Positions 23,542 to 30,925 of a stretch of DNA of 64,000 nt are shown in pieces; position 1 is the stretch's first letter; each line of letters opens with the position of its first letter. The DNA is from Collinsella sp. (GTDB taxonomy: Bacteria > Actinomycetota > Coriobacteriia > Coriobacteriales > Coriobacteriaceae), in assembly GCA_019414345.1 (NCBI GenBank), contig DXMF01000016.1, positions 38,545 through 102,544 on the forward strand, given 5' to 3'. A model generated the notes under the pieces. The model had not been told where the DNA came from. It saw nothing but the letters and a program-made list of their open reading frames with translations, and ran no database searches. Both the position numbers and the translations under genes were made by a program.

Positions 23542-24168
23542 ATGAAGAGGCTGTATCTGCTCCGCCACGGCCAGACGGAATTCAACGTCAAAAAGCTCGT
23601 CCAGGGCCGCTGCGATTCACCGTTGACCGACCTGGGCCGCAAACAAGCGGGAATGGCAGCCGCATGGCTCAAGGCCCACGGCGTCGTCCCCGACAAAGTG
23701 GTCTCATCACCTTTGGGCCGAGCCATGGACACGGCAAGTCTCGTCGCATGCGAGCTCCTCGGCCCGGACGCAGCAGTCGAGCCCTGTGAAGGCATTATCG
23801 AGCGCAGCTACGGCACCTTCGAAGAAGGCCCCCACGACGCCCTGCCCACCGACGTCTGGGATCCAGGCGAGGACTTAATCCCATTCGGAGGAGAAGGAAG
23901 CCAGGCACTGCAAGAGCGCATGGTAGACACCCTCACCAATATCATGGGCGCCGAGGGCATCGAAACCCTCCTAGCAGTAAGCCACGGCAGCGCCAGCCGC
24001 CAATTCATAAAGGCTGCAGCCCCAGAGGGCTTCGGGCTCCCAACAAAACTCCCCAACTGCGCCATCATGATTTTCGATTTTGATGAGGCAAAGCCACAAG
24101 CAGAAGGCGAGTCAATGCAACGCAAGTTCACCCTCCAGCAAATAGTGGATCCCCAACAAAGTAATTAG
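23542..24168 (+). CDS. Histidine phosphatase family protein (phosphoglycerate mutase-like)
   Basis: A 208-residue member of the histidine phosphatase superfamily. The phospho-histidine motif is LLRHGQTEFN (residues 6-15) and the second histidine is in AVSHGSASR. The ASSPLGRAMDTASL-type region is present as VSSPLGRAMDTASL. Substrates in this family range from phosphoglycerate to cobalamin or sugar phosphates; none is indicated here. The start has GGGGAGAAT upstream. The last third uses more A-ending codons than its neighbours. Confidence 0.85.
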   Translation: MKRLYLLRHGQTEFNVKKLVQGRCDSPLTDLGRKQAGMAAAWLKAHGVVPDKVVSSPLGRAMDTASLVACELLGPDAAVEPCEGIIERSYGTFEEGPHDALPTDVWDPGEDLIPFGGEGSQALQERMVDTLTNIMGAEGIETLLAVSHGSASRQFIKAAAPEGFGLPTKLPNCAIMIFDFDEAKPQAEGESMQRKFTLQQIVDPQQSN

Positions 24169-24202
24169 CTGAGCGAGCAGAGTTAAGCAGACATCACCGT
24201 GG

Positions 24203-24367
24203 CGTTCCCAGTGTGCGGCGGAGGGGGCGGGCCTGAGACATATTAAGGTTGTCGCGAGTTCCGCACGAACAGGAGAGCACTTAATGTGCTCTCCGTCGTG
24301 AGCAGGACTGTAGAGCAGCAACCTTAATATGTCTCAGGCCCGCCCCCTCCGCCGCACACTGGGAACG
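24203..24367 (+). ncRNA. Large structured element, copy 2 (upstream of rplC)
   Basis: Left arm 24203-24251 and right arm 24319-24367 are perfect reverse complements over 49 bases. The 67-base core 24252-24318 matches copy 1 in TCGCGAGTTCCGCACGA and in the closing CAGGACTGTAGAGCAG. Its inner hairpin has changed on both sides (GGAGAGCAC/GTGCTCTCC against GGAGGCCAC/GTGGCCTCC), a compensatory difference. The outer arms bear no resemblance to those of copy 1. It lies between the phosphatase gene and rplC and does not end in a T run. Confidence 0.6.
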
Positions 24368-24416
24368 TGCCACGCACTTTACCTGCGTAAACAATGTGAG
24401 TGAAATATGAATCTCG

Positions 24417-24442
24417 ATGGATACGCCCGCAGCCGTGTATAC
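24417..24442 (+). promoter_or_regulatory. Conserved 26-base box upstream of rplC
   Basis: ATGGATACGCCCG, three variable bases, then CCGTGTATAC. The same box with only three differences is at 26282-26307 before rplB, and its first half is at 7141 before rpsL. TATACT at 24438-24443 could be a -10 box, but no good TTGACA stands at the right distance, so the upstream half may be the site of an activator or an unusual -35. Confidence 0.55.
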
Positions 24443-24554
24443 TAAACAGCTGTGTGTAACCAGGGGAGTATTCTGGCTGGACAAAATGCCTGCTTAATAG
24501 GGTTGTCAGGTAGTCCGGGCGAAATACAAGGCTGGGGAGCACGTCGTGTAAGTA

Positions 24555-24606
24555 GTGGTCCTCTAGGGGCGTACGCTCGGTGGTGTACGCATTGTCCCAA
24601 GACCAC
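24555..24606 (+). promoter_or_regulatory. Nested hairpin in the rplC leader
   Basis: GTGGTC (24555-24560) can pair with GACCAC (24601-24606). Inside it, GCGTAC (24569-24574) pairs with GTACGC (24585-24590). The structure ends about 20 bases before the rplC start. Leaders of S10-type operons in other bacteria bind L4 for autoregulation; whether this one does is inference only. Confidence 0.4.
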
Positions 24607-24626
24607 GCGAGAGTTGGGATCATATC

Positions 24627-25247
24627 TTGATCAGCATGATTCTCGGCCGCAAGATTGGCATGACCCAGGTTTGGGACGAGGACGACAACGTCGTTCCCGT
24701 CACGGTCATCCAGGCTGGCCCCTGCGCTGTCTCGCAGGTTAAAACTCAGGCAACCGACGGCTATGACGCCGTCCAGATCGGTTTCGGCGACATCAAGGCC
24801 AAGAACGTGAACAAGCCCATGGCTGGTCACTTCGCCAAGGCTGGCGTCGAGCCTGTCCGCTTCCTTCGTGAGGTCCGCGTCGAGAACGGCGAGGAGCACA
24901 AGGTCGGCGAGGTCGTCACCGTCGCTGATTTCGCTGATGTCGAGAAGGTCGACGTCATCGGTACCTCCAAGGGTAAGGGCTTCCAGGGTCGCATCAAGCG
25001 CTGGGGTCAGCGCCGCGGTCCTATGACGCATGGTTCTCACTTCCAGCGTCACCCCGGTTCTATCGGTCAGTGCGCCTATCCTGCGCGCGTCCTCAAGGGC
25101 GTCAAGATGGCCGGTCACATGGGTAACGAGCGCGTTACCGTCAAGAACCTTTCCGTTGTCCGCATCGATGCCGAGCAGAACCTCATCTTGGTCAAGGGCG
25201 CTGTCCCGGGTGCCAAGAATGGTCTCGTCGCCATCCGTATGGCCTAA
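24627..25247 (+). CDS. rplC: Large-subunit ribosomal protein uL3
   Basis: A roughly 206-residue L3, an early-assembling 50S protein near the peptidyl transferase centre. ILGRKIGMTQVWDED at the start and GTSKGKGFQGRIKRWGQRRGPMTHGSHFQRHPGSIG in the middle are diagnostic. The start is either TTG 24627 or ATG 24636; neither has a strong ribosome binding site, and TTG is plausible because rpsL and rpsJ also use it. It is the first gene of the split S10 operon. Confidence 0.97.
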   Translation: MISMILGRKIGMTQVWDEDDNVVPVTVIQAGPCAVSQVKTQATDGYDAVQIGFGDIKAKNVNKPMAGHFAKAGVEPVRFLREVRVENGEEHKVGEVVTVADFADVEKVDVIGTSKGKGFQGRIKRWGQRRGPMTHGSHFQRHPGSIGQCAYPARVLKGVKMAGHMGNERVTVKNLSVVRIDAEQNLILVKGAVPGAKNGLVAIRMA

Positions 25248-25293
25248 GGGCCCAGCCCATTTAGCCCAGCGTCATACCAAGGAGAACACTTAA

Positions 25294-25920
25294 ATGGCAA
25301 AGTTTGAAGTAAAGAACAGCGAGGGCAAGAAGGTCGCCGAGGCCGAGCTCGCCGCTGAGGTGTACGGCATCGAGCCGAACATCCACGTTATGCACCACAT
25401 CGTCAAGTGCCAGATGGCCTCTTGGCGTCAGGGCACCCAGTCTGCTAAGGGTCGCTCTGAGGTTTCCGGTGGCGGCAAGAAGCCTTGGCGTCAGAAGGGC
25501 ACCGGCCGTGCCCGCCAGGGTTCCATCCGTGCTGCCCAGTGGCGTCACGGTGGCGTTGTCTTCGCCCCCAAGCCCCGTTCCTACGCTAAGCGTATGAACA
25601 ACAAGGAGGTCAAGCTGGCTATGCGCTCCGCGCTGTCCGCCAAGCTGGCCGATGGCGAGCTCGTGCTCGTCGACGACTACGGCTTCGAGAAGCCTTCCAC
25701 CAAGGCTGCCGTCGCCATGCTCAAGGCCCTCGGTCTTGAGGGCAAGCGTCTGACCATCATCGTTCGCGATGAGGACGTCAACGCCTACCTGTCGTTCCGC
25801 AACATTCCCAAGACGTTCATCATCACCGCTGACGAGGCCAACACCTACGATCTCGTCAACAACAACGCTGTGCTGATGCCCGCCGACATCGCCGCTCACT
25901 TCGGGGAGGTGCTTGCATAA
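25294..25920 (+). CDS. rplD: Large-subunit ribosomal protein uL4
   Basis: A 208-residue L4. The extended loop WRQGTQSAKGRSEVSGGGKKPWRQKGTGRARQGS lines the exit tunnel in known ribosomes. It begins after AAGGAGAACACTTAA and its TAA is directly followed by the ATG of rplW. L4 autoregulates S10 operons in some bacteria; the leader hairpin upstream of rplC is the only hint here. Confidence 0.97.
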   Translation: MAKFEVKNSEGKKVAEAELAAEVYGIEPNIHVMHHIVKCQMASWRQGTQSAKGRSEVSGGGKKPWRQKGTGRARQGSIRAAQWRHGGVVFAPKPRSYAKRMNNKEVKLAMRSALSAKLADGELVLVDDYGFEKPSTKAAVAMLKALGLEGKRLTIIVRDEDVNAYLSFRNIPKTFIITADEANTYDLVNNNAVLMPADIAAHFGEVLA

Positions 25921-26208
25921 ATGACCGCCCACGAGATCATCATCCGTCCGATCGTGTCCGAGCGTTCCTTCTCCGGCATGGAGCTGAACAAGTACACGTT
26001 CGAGGTCGCCAAGGATGCTAACAAGTATCAGATCAAGGACGCTGTCGAGGAGATCTTCGGCGTCAAGGTCGTTCGCGTGAACACCCTGACGGTCAAGCCC
26101 AAGACCAAGCGCGTGCGCTATGTCGCCGGCAAGACCCGTTCTTGGAAGAAGGCCATCGTCACGCTGGCCGAGGGCGACACCATCGAGGTCTTTGGCAACC
26201 AGGCCTAA
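25921..26208 (+). CDS. rplW: Large-subunit ribosomal protein uL23
   Basis: A 95-residue L23, located at the tunnel exit and docking site for trigger factor and SRP. The sequence starts TAHEIIIRPIVSERS and includes NTLTVKPKTKRVRYVAGKTRSWKKAIVTL. It is joined to rplD with no gap. The transcript is probably attenuated after it by the hairpin at 26227. Confidence 0.97.
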   Translation: MTAHEIIIRPIVSERSFSGMELNKYTFEVAKDANKYQIKDAVEEIFGVKVVRVNTLTVKPKTKRVRYVAGKTRSWKKAIVTLAEGDTIEVFGNQA

Positions 26209-26226
26209 GACTCGCTGCTGTTGAGT

Positions 26227-26270
26227 GAGCTCATGCCTCCCAAATAGGGGAGGCGGGAGCTCAAGGTTTT
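26227..26270 (+). terminator. Hairpin between rplW and rplB (terminator or attenuator)
   Basis: GAGCTC (26227-26232) pairs with GAGCTC (26257-26262), and inside it GCCTCCC pairs with GGGAGGC around an AAATAG loop. AAGGTTTTGGG follows. The T run is short, so it may be a partial terminator. Together with the conserved box right after it, this splits the S10 cluster into separately controlled parts. Confidence 0.6.
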
Positions 26271-26281
26271 GGGCGTATAAA

Positions 26282-26307
26282 ATGGACACGCCCGGAACCG
26301 TGTATAC
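26282..26307 (+). promoter_or_regulatory. Conserved 26-base box upstream of rplB
   Basis: ATGGACACGCCCG, then CCGTGTATAC after three bases; 23 of 26 bases match the box before rplC. It starts some 20 bases after the hairpin that follows rplW and about 105 bases before rplB. It probably marks a second promoter or control site within the S10 cluster. Confidence 0.5.
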
Positions 26308-26387
26308 GTCCGGTGTCATCGCACCCGAGGCAGAACCTCGAATCCCTGTCTGCGATGGCTAACGGATTCCTATTGAAAGGGATTGTA

Positions 26388-27218
26388 ATGGCTGTAAAGC
26401 ACCTTAAGCCGACCTCCGCTGGTAGGCGTTGGCAGACGATCTCCGACTTCTCCGAGATCACCTGCACCAAGCCCGAGAAGTCTCTTCTCGAGCCCCTGCC
26501 CAAGAAGGCCGGTCGTAACAACAACGGCCGCATCACCACCCGCCACCAGGGCGGCGGCGTGAAGCGTCGTTACCGCGTGATCGACTTCAAGCGCAACAAG
26601 GACGGCGTGCCCGCCAAGGTTGCCACGATCGAGTACGATCCGAACCGTTCCGCTCGCATCGCTCTGCTGCACTACGCTGACGGTGAGAAGCGCTACATCC
26701 TGGCCCCCAAGGGCCTCGAGGTCGGTCAGACCATCATGTCCGGTTCTGACGCCGACATCAAGCCGGGCAACGCTCTGCCCCTCGCCGACATCCCCGTCGG
26801 TACGCTCATCCACGCCGTCGAGTTCCAGCCGGGCAAGGGCGCCGCTATCGCCCGTTCCGCCGGTAACTCCTGCCAGCTGATGGGTAAGGAGGGCAAGTAC
26901 GCCATCGTCCGTATGCCTTCCTCCGAGATGCGCCGCATCCTCGTTACCTGCCGCGCCACCGTCGGTGAGGTCGGCAACGCCGATCACTCCAACATCGTCA
27001 TCGGCAAGGCCGGCCGTAAGCGTCACATGAACGTGCGCCCGACCGTCCGCGGTACCGTCATGAACCCTGTCGACCACCCGCACGGCGGTGGCGAGGGCAA
27101 GAACCACACCTCTGGTCGTCCCTCTGTTACCCCCTGGGGTAAGCCGACGAAGGGCCTTCGTACGCGCAAGAAGAAGAAGGTCTCGAACCAGCACATCATT
27201 CGTCGCCGTAAGAAGTAA
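26388..27218 (+). CDS. rplB: Large-subunit ribosomal protein uL2
   Basis: A 276-residue L2, needed for subunit association and peptidyl transfer. AVKHLKPTSAGRRWQTISDF is the N-terminus; GRNNNGRITTRHQGGGVKRRYR and the C-terminal NPVDHPHGGGEGK, with the conserved histidine, are present. The ATG at 26388 follows AAAGGGA; an in-frame ATG at 26313 lies further upstream without a binding site. It begins the second part of the S10 cluster. Confidence 0.97.
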   Translation: MAVKHLKPTSAGRRWQTISDFSEITCTKPEKSLLEPLPKKAGRNNNGRITTRHQGGGVKRRYRVIDFKRNKDGVPAKVATIEYDPNRSARIALLHYADGEKRYILAPKGLEVGQTIMSGSDADIKPGNALPLADIPVGTLIHAVEFQPGKGAAIARSAGNSCQLMGKEGKYAIVRMPSSEMRRILVTCRATVGEVGNADHSNIVIGKAGRKRHMNVRPTVRGTVMNPVDHPHGGGEGKNHTSGRPSVTPWGKPTKGLRTRKKKKVSNQHIIRRRKK

Positions 27219-27250
27219 TTTCGGATACCGAGTTTTAGGAGAAAGCACTT

Positions 27251-27511
27251 ATGAGCAGAAGTCTCAAAAAGGGCCCGTTCGTGGAGACTCGCCTTCTCTC
27301 GCGTATCACCGCGATGAACGAGGCTGGCAAGAAGGACGTCGTGAAGACCTGGTCCCGCGCGTCCACCATCTTCCCCGAGATGGTTGGTCACACCATCGCC
27401 GTCCACGACGGCCGCAAGCATGTGCCCGTGTATGTTACCGAGTCCATGGTTGGTCACAAGCTCGGCGAGTTCGCGCCGACTCGTACGTTCCGTGGCCACA
27501 AGGCCAAATAG
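27251..27511 (+). CDS. rpsS: Small-subunit ribosomal protein uS19
   Basis: An 86-residue S19 of the 30S head. SRSLKKGPFVETRL and WSRASTIFPEMVGHTIAVHDGRKHVPVYVTESMVGHKLGEFAPTRTFRGH are textbook. AGGAGAAAGC precedes the ATG. It lies 32 bases after rplB. Confidence 0.97.
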   Translation: MSRSLKKGPFVETRLLSRITAMNEAGKKDVVKTWSRASTIFPEMVGHTIAVHDGRKHVPVYVTESMVGHKLGEFAPTRTFRGHKAK

Positions 27512-27525
27512 GGGGTTAACCGTAA

Positions 27526-27897
27526 ATGGCAACTAAGTCTATTGAAACTGAGGCCACCGAGGTTCGCGCCGTCGCTAAGTACGTGCGTGTTTCCCCCAGC
27601 AAGGCCCGCCTGGTGGTCGATCTGATCCGCCGCAAGCCTGTCGCTCAGGCCTTCGACATCCTCCACTTCTGCGACCGCGCCGTCGCCGTGGATGTCGAGA
27701 AGGTTCTCCGTTCCGCCGTTGCGAACGCCGAGAACAACAACGGTCTGCGTGCCGACAACCTGGTTGTCGCCGCTGCCTATGTTGACGAGGGTCCGACGCT
27801 TAAGCGCATCCGTCCCCGCGCCAAGGGTTCCGCTTCTCGCATTCTGAAGCGTACTTCCCACATCACCGTCGTCGTTGCTCCTCGAAAGGAGGCGTAA
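27526..27897 (+). CDS. rplV: Large-subunit ribosomal protein uL22
   Basis: A 123-residue L22. The VRVSPSKARLVVDLIRRKPVAQAFDIL stretch and the tunnel-loop end GPTLKRIRPRAKGSASRILKRTSHITVVV are clear. It is 14 bases downstream of rpsS and six bases before rpsC. Confidence 0.97.
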   Translation: MATKSIETEATEVRAVAKYVRVSPSKARLVVDLIRRKPVAQAFDILHFCDRAVAVDVEKVLRSAVANAENNNGLRADNLVVAAAYVDEGPTLKRIRPRAKGSASRILKRTSHITVVVAPRKEA

Positions 27898-27903
27898 AGC
27901 TGT

Positions 27904-28614
27904 ATGGGTCAGAAAGTCTACCCCACCGGCTTCCGTCTTGGCATCACCGAGAACTGGCGCTCCCGCTGGTTCGCAGAGAAGGATTACGCTAAGACCCTCG
28001 GTAACGATCTCGAGATCCGCAAGTACCTCGAGAAGCGTCTTTCCCGCGCAGCTGTCTCCCGCGTCGAGATCGAGCGCGCTGGCGACAAGGTGAAGGTCAT
28101 TATCCTCACCGCTCGCCCCGGCGTTGTCATCGGTAAGAAGGGTGCCGAGATCGATACCCTCCGCACCGAGCTCGAGAAGGTCGCTGGCGTCTCCAAGGGC
28201 CAGCTCTCCGTCGACGTTGTCGAGATCAAGCGCCCCGAGCTCGACGCCAACCTCGTTGCTCAGTCTATCGCCGAGCAGCTCGAGGGCCGCGTTGCCTTCC
28301 GTCGCGCTATGCGCAAGGCTGTCCAGTCCGCCCGCAAGGCCGGCGCTAAGGGCATCCGTATCCAGTGCTCCGGTCGTCTCGGCGGTGCCGAGATGGGCCG
28401 TCGTGAGTGGTACCGCGAGGGTCGCGTGCCTCTGCACACCCTCCGTGCCAAGATCGACTACGGCACGGCTGTCGCCAGCACCACCATGGGCGCTTGCGGC
28501 GTGAAGGTCTGGATTTACCTGGGCGAGAAGCTCCCGGGCCAGCCTGTTCCCAACCCTGCACTCGAGGGCTCTTCCCGTCCTCGTCGTCGTAACTCCGAGA
28601 GGAGGGGTCAGTAG
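27904..28614 (+). CDS. rpsC: Small-subunit ribosomal protein uS3
   Basis: A 236-residue S3, at the mRNA entry site. MGQKVYPTGFRLGITENWRSRWFA and the KH-domain GVVIGKKGAEIDTL identify it. The C-terminal GRLGGAEMGRREWYREGRVPLHTLRAKIDYG is complete. The stop codon shares one base with the GTG start of rplP, and AGGAGGGG just before it serves that gene. Confidence 0.97.
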   Translation: MGQKVYPTGFRLGITENWRSRWFAEKDYAKTLGNDLEIRKYLEKRLSRAAVSRVEIERAGDKVKVIILTARPGVVIGKKGAEIDTLRTELEKVAGVSKGQLSVDVVEIKRPELDANLVAQSIAEQLEGRVAFRRAMRKAVQSARKAGAKGIRIQCSGRLGGAEMGRREWYREGRVPLHTLRAKIDYGTAVASTTMGACGVKVWIYLGEKLPGQPVPNPALEGSSRPRRRNSERRGQ

Positions 28615-29117
28615 TGCTTGCCCCTAAGCGTATTCTTCACCGCAAGGTGCAGCGTGGCTCCATGAAGGGCCAGGCCAAGGGTAATACCGAGCTGCATTTC
28701 GGCGAGTTTGGTATCCAGGCTCTCGAGGCCCATTGGATCACCAACCGTCAGATCGAGGCCGCTCGTATTGCCATGACCCGCTACATGAAGCGTGGCGGTC
28801 GTGTCTACATCACGATCTTCCCCGATAAGCCCATCACCAAGAAGCCTGCCGAGACTCGCATGGGTTCTGGTAAGGGTAACCCCGAGGAGTGGGTGGCCGT
28901 CGTCAAGCCCGGCCGCATCATGTTCGAGGTCAAGGGTGTTCCCGAGGAGGTCGCTCGCGAGGCTCTGCGTCTTGCGCAGCACAAGCTCCCCATCAAGACC
29001 AAGATTGTTGCTGCCAAGAACGCTGAGCAGCGCATCGAGAAGGAGATGGCTGAGGAGGCCGCTCTCGAGGCCAAGTGGGCTGCTGAGGACGCCGCCGCCG
29101 CCAAGGAGGAGAACTAA
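28614..29117 (+). CDS. rplP: Large-subunit ribosomal protein uL16 with extended tail
   Basis: A 167-residue L16. The body (APKRILHRKVQRGSMKGQAKGN ... AHWITNRQIEAARIAMTRYMKRGGRVYI) is standard. It carries about 25 extra C-terminal residues, an acidic Ala/Glu-rich helix after KTKIVAAKNAEQRIE, beyond the usual length of about 137-145. The start is GTG at 28614. Its TAA overlaps the ATG of rpmC. Confidence 0.95.
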   Translation: MLAPKRILHRKVQRGSMKGQAKGNTELHFGEFGIQALEAHWITNRQIEAARIAMTRYMKRGGRVYITIFPDKPITKKPAETRMGSGKGNPEEWVAVVKPGRIMFEVKGVPEEVAREALRLAQHKLPIKTKIVAAKNAEQRIEKEMAEEAALEAKWAAEDAAAAKEEN

Positions 29118-29332
29118 TGAAGCCCGCAGAGATTCGTGAGCTCTCGGACGCTCAGCTCGTTGAGAAGCTGAAGGAAATGCGCGCCGAGCTCTTTAACCTT
29201 CGTTTCCAGATGGCTACCAGCCAGCTGGACAACACCGCTCGCGTCAACACCGTGAAGAAGGACATCGCTCGCGTCCTCACGGAGCAGCGCGCCCGCGAGA
29301 TCGCAGCGGAGAAGTCCGCTGTCGCCGAGTAG
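29117..29332 (+). CDS. rpmC: Large-subunit ribosomal protein uL29
   Basis: A 71-residue L29, two long helices. KPAEIRELSDAQLVEKLKEMRAELFNLRFQ and the VKKDIARVLTEQRARE motif are typical. The start codon overlaps the stop of rplP (TAATG). Confidence 0.95.
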   Translation: MKPAEIRELSDAQLVEKLKEMRAELFNLRFQMATSQLDNTARVNTVKKDIARVLTEQRAREIAAEKSAVAE

Positions 29333-29348
29333 GACCTAAGGAGAGAAC

Positions 29349-29609
29349 ATGACTGATTCGCGTAACTCGCGTAAGGTCCGTACGGGTGTCGTTACCTCCG
29401 TCTCCGGTGCCAAGACCATTGTTGTCACCATCACCGAGCGCAAGCGTCACCCCAAGTACGGCAAGATGATGACCAGCTCCAAGAAGCTGCACGCTCACGA
29501 CGAGGAGTGCACGGCTGGCGTGGGCGACACCGTCCGCGTTATGGAGACCCGTCCTATGTCCAAGATGAAGCGTTGGCGCCTCATCGAGGTCGTCGAGCGC
29601 GCTAAATAA
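29349..29609 (+). CDS. rpsQ: Small-subunit ribosomal protein uS17
   Basis: An 86-residue S17 with RKVRTGVVTSVSGAKTIVVTI at the start and GDTVRVMETRPMSKMKRWRLIEVVE at the end. AAGGAGAGAAC precedes the ATG. A 118-base gap follows before rplN, unusually long within such an operon. Confidence 0.96.
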   Translation: MTDSRNSRKVRTGVVTSVSGAKTIVVTITERKRHPKYGKMMTSSKKLHAHDEECTAGVGDTVRVMETRPMSKMKRWRLIEVVERAK

Positions 29610-29636
29610 GCAGTCGCTCTTACGACTTGTACGTTT

Positions 29637-29702
29637 CCGAAGATGTGCGTATGCCTGGCTTGCATACCACAGGCCGTATAAAGGCAGCGCACCTCTCTTC
29701 GG
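29637..29702 (+). promoter_or_regulatory. Structured spacer between rpsQ and rplN
   Basis: CCGAAGATGTGCG (29637-29649) can pair with CGCACCTCTCTTCGG (29688-29702) with small bulges. Inside it GTATGC and GCATAC (29649-29667) form a second hairpin. In most S10 clusters these two genes are nearly adjacent. The fold suggests a leader of the rplN-rplX unit, either for translational feedback or transcript processing. Confidence 0.4.
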
Positions 29703-29727
29703 TTCTTAGTTCGGAGGAACATCTACC

Positions 29728-30096
29728 ATGATTCAGATGCAAACCATGCTGAACGTCGCCGACAACTCCGGCGCTCGCAAGATTCGCTGCATCAAGGTGC
29801 TTGGCGGTTCCAAGCGTCGTTATGCAGGCATCGGCGATGTGTTCATCGGTGCTGTCCAGGAGGCTACCCCTGGCGCCAACGTCAAGAAGAAGGACGTTGT
29901 CCGTTGCGTCGTCGTTCGCACCGTTAAGGAGATCCGCCGCAAGGATGGCTCCTACATTCGCTTTGATGAGAACGCCTGCGTTGTCATCAACAACGATGGT
30001 TCGCCCGTCGGCACCCGTATCTTCGGGCCCGTCGCTCGCGAGCTTCGTGACAAGAAGTACATGAAGATCGTCTCGCTCGCTCCCGAGACCCTGTAG
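29728..30096 (+). CDS. rplN: Large-subunit ribosomal protein uL14
   Basis: A 122-residue L14. IQMQTMLNVADNSGARKIRCIKVLGG and the C-terminal GSPVGTRIFGPVARELRDKKYMKIVSLAPETL are typical. The ATG has GGAGGAAC upstream. It is paired with rplX 13 bases downstream. Confidence 0.97.
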   Translation: MIQMQTMLNVADNSGARKIRCIKVLGGSKRRYAGIGDVFIGAVQEATPGANVKKKDVVRCVVVRTVKEIRRKDGSYIRFDENACVVINNDGSPVGTRIFGPVARELRDKKYMKIVSLAPETL

Positions 30097-30109
30097 TTAG
30101 GGGAGATAT

Positions 30110-30415
30110 ATGTATATCAAGAAGGGCGATAAGGTCCAGGTTCTCTCTGGTAAGGATCGCGGCAAGCAGGGCGTTGTCCTGCGTGCTCTCCCCGCCGAGA
30201 ACAAGGTCGTTGTCGAGGGCGTTTCGGTCGTCAAGAAGGCCGTCAAGCCCAACGCTGCCAACCAGCAGGGCGGCATCGTTTCGCAGGAGGCTCCTATCGA
30301 CGCCTCCAACGTCAATCTCGTTTGCCCCGAGTGCGGTAAGGTTACCCGCGTCGGTCACGAGAAGGACGGCAAGAACAAGCTGCGCGTCTGCAAGAAGTGC
30401 GGCCACAAGTTCTAA
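30110..30415 (+). CDS. rplX: Large-subunit ribosomal protein uL24
   Basis: A 101-residue L24 with the KOW motif KKGDKVQVLSGKDRGKQGVVL at the N-terminus and two CxxC pairs (CPECGK, CKKCGH) in the C-terminal zinc-type end. In most bacteria rplE, rpsN and the rest of the spc operon follow. Here a strong terminator comes 27 bases later, so that part must be elsewhere. Confidence 0.95.
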   Translation: MYIKKGDKVQVLSGKDRGKQGVVLRALPAENKVVVEGVSVVKKAVKPNAANQQGGIVSQEAPIDASNVNLVCPECGKVTRVGHEKDGKNKLRVCKKCGHKF

Positions 30416-30441
30416 GCTGCCCGCAACATCAAGTTGCTAGC

Positions 30442-30476
30442 AAAGGCCCGGATGCCCCACGGCACCCGGGCCTTTT
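30442..30476 (+). terminator. Terminator after rplX
   Basis: AAAGGCCCGGATGCC pairs with CGGCACCCGGGCCTTT around a short loop, followed by a T5 run. It ends the ribosomal-protein cluster. Confidence 0.88.
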
Positions 30477-30487
30477 TCTATCCCTAC

Positions 30488-30650
30488 TCATTGGGGACAG
30501 ACTTAAATGAGTGGCCGTTGAAATGCCGGCACCTGGGGGCGTTCATTTTCTGTCGGCAGCTGGGGACGACCATTCATTGGGGACAGACTTAAATGACCAG
30601 TCGTTGGGGGGACAGTCTCTATGTGCCGGCAGTTTGGGACGATCCTTTGA
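30488..30650 (+). repeat. Degenerate direct repeat (GGGGACAGACTTAAATGA type)
   Basis: The 23-base string at 30488-30510, beginning TCATTGGGGACAGACTTAAA, recurs exactly at 30574-30596. Each copy is followed by a CCGTTG/TCGTTG and later by a TGCCGGCA...TGGG block (30524, 30551 as TGTCGGCA, 30625). It looks like the remains of a duplicated dispersed repeat rather than coding DNA. The rest of the 510-base gap up to 30925 holds GCGCATA-type repeats near 30745-30790 and no gene I can support; the promoter of the next gene must lie near its right end. Confidence 0.6.
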
Positions 30651-30925
30651 TGTCTGATGCCCCCAGAGGGGTGAAGTAATACAGCTGGGTCTGTCTTTTA
30701 GGGCTTTGGTGTTCCGCCCCTTTATGTTTCACAAGGATCGTCGCATGCGCATTTACGCGCATAGCCTTGCGCGACAATGCGCATAGCCGCGCAAACATCT
30801 GCCAACTATGGCTAAATAATGACCGATAAGCAAATAAATACGCAAACACGAGCAGATACGCGCGCAATTGTGCGACTATAGGTTTGTTAGAAATGAAGGA
30901 CTTCCGATGACTCAGGAGGCACATC

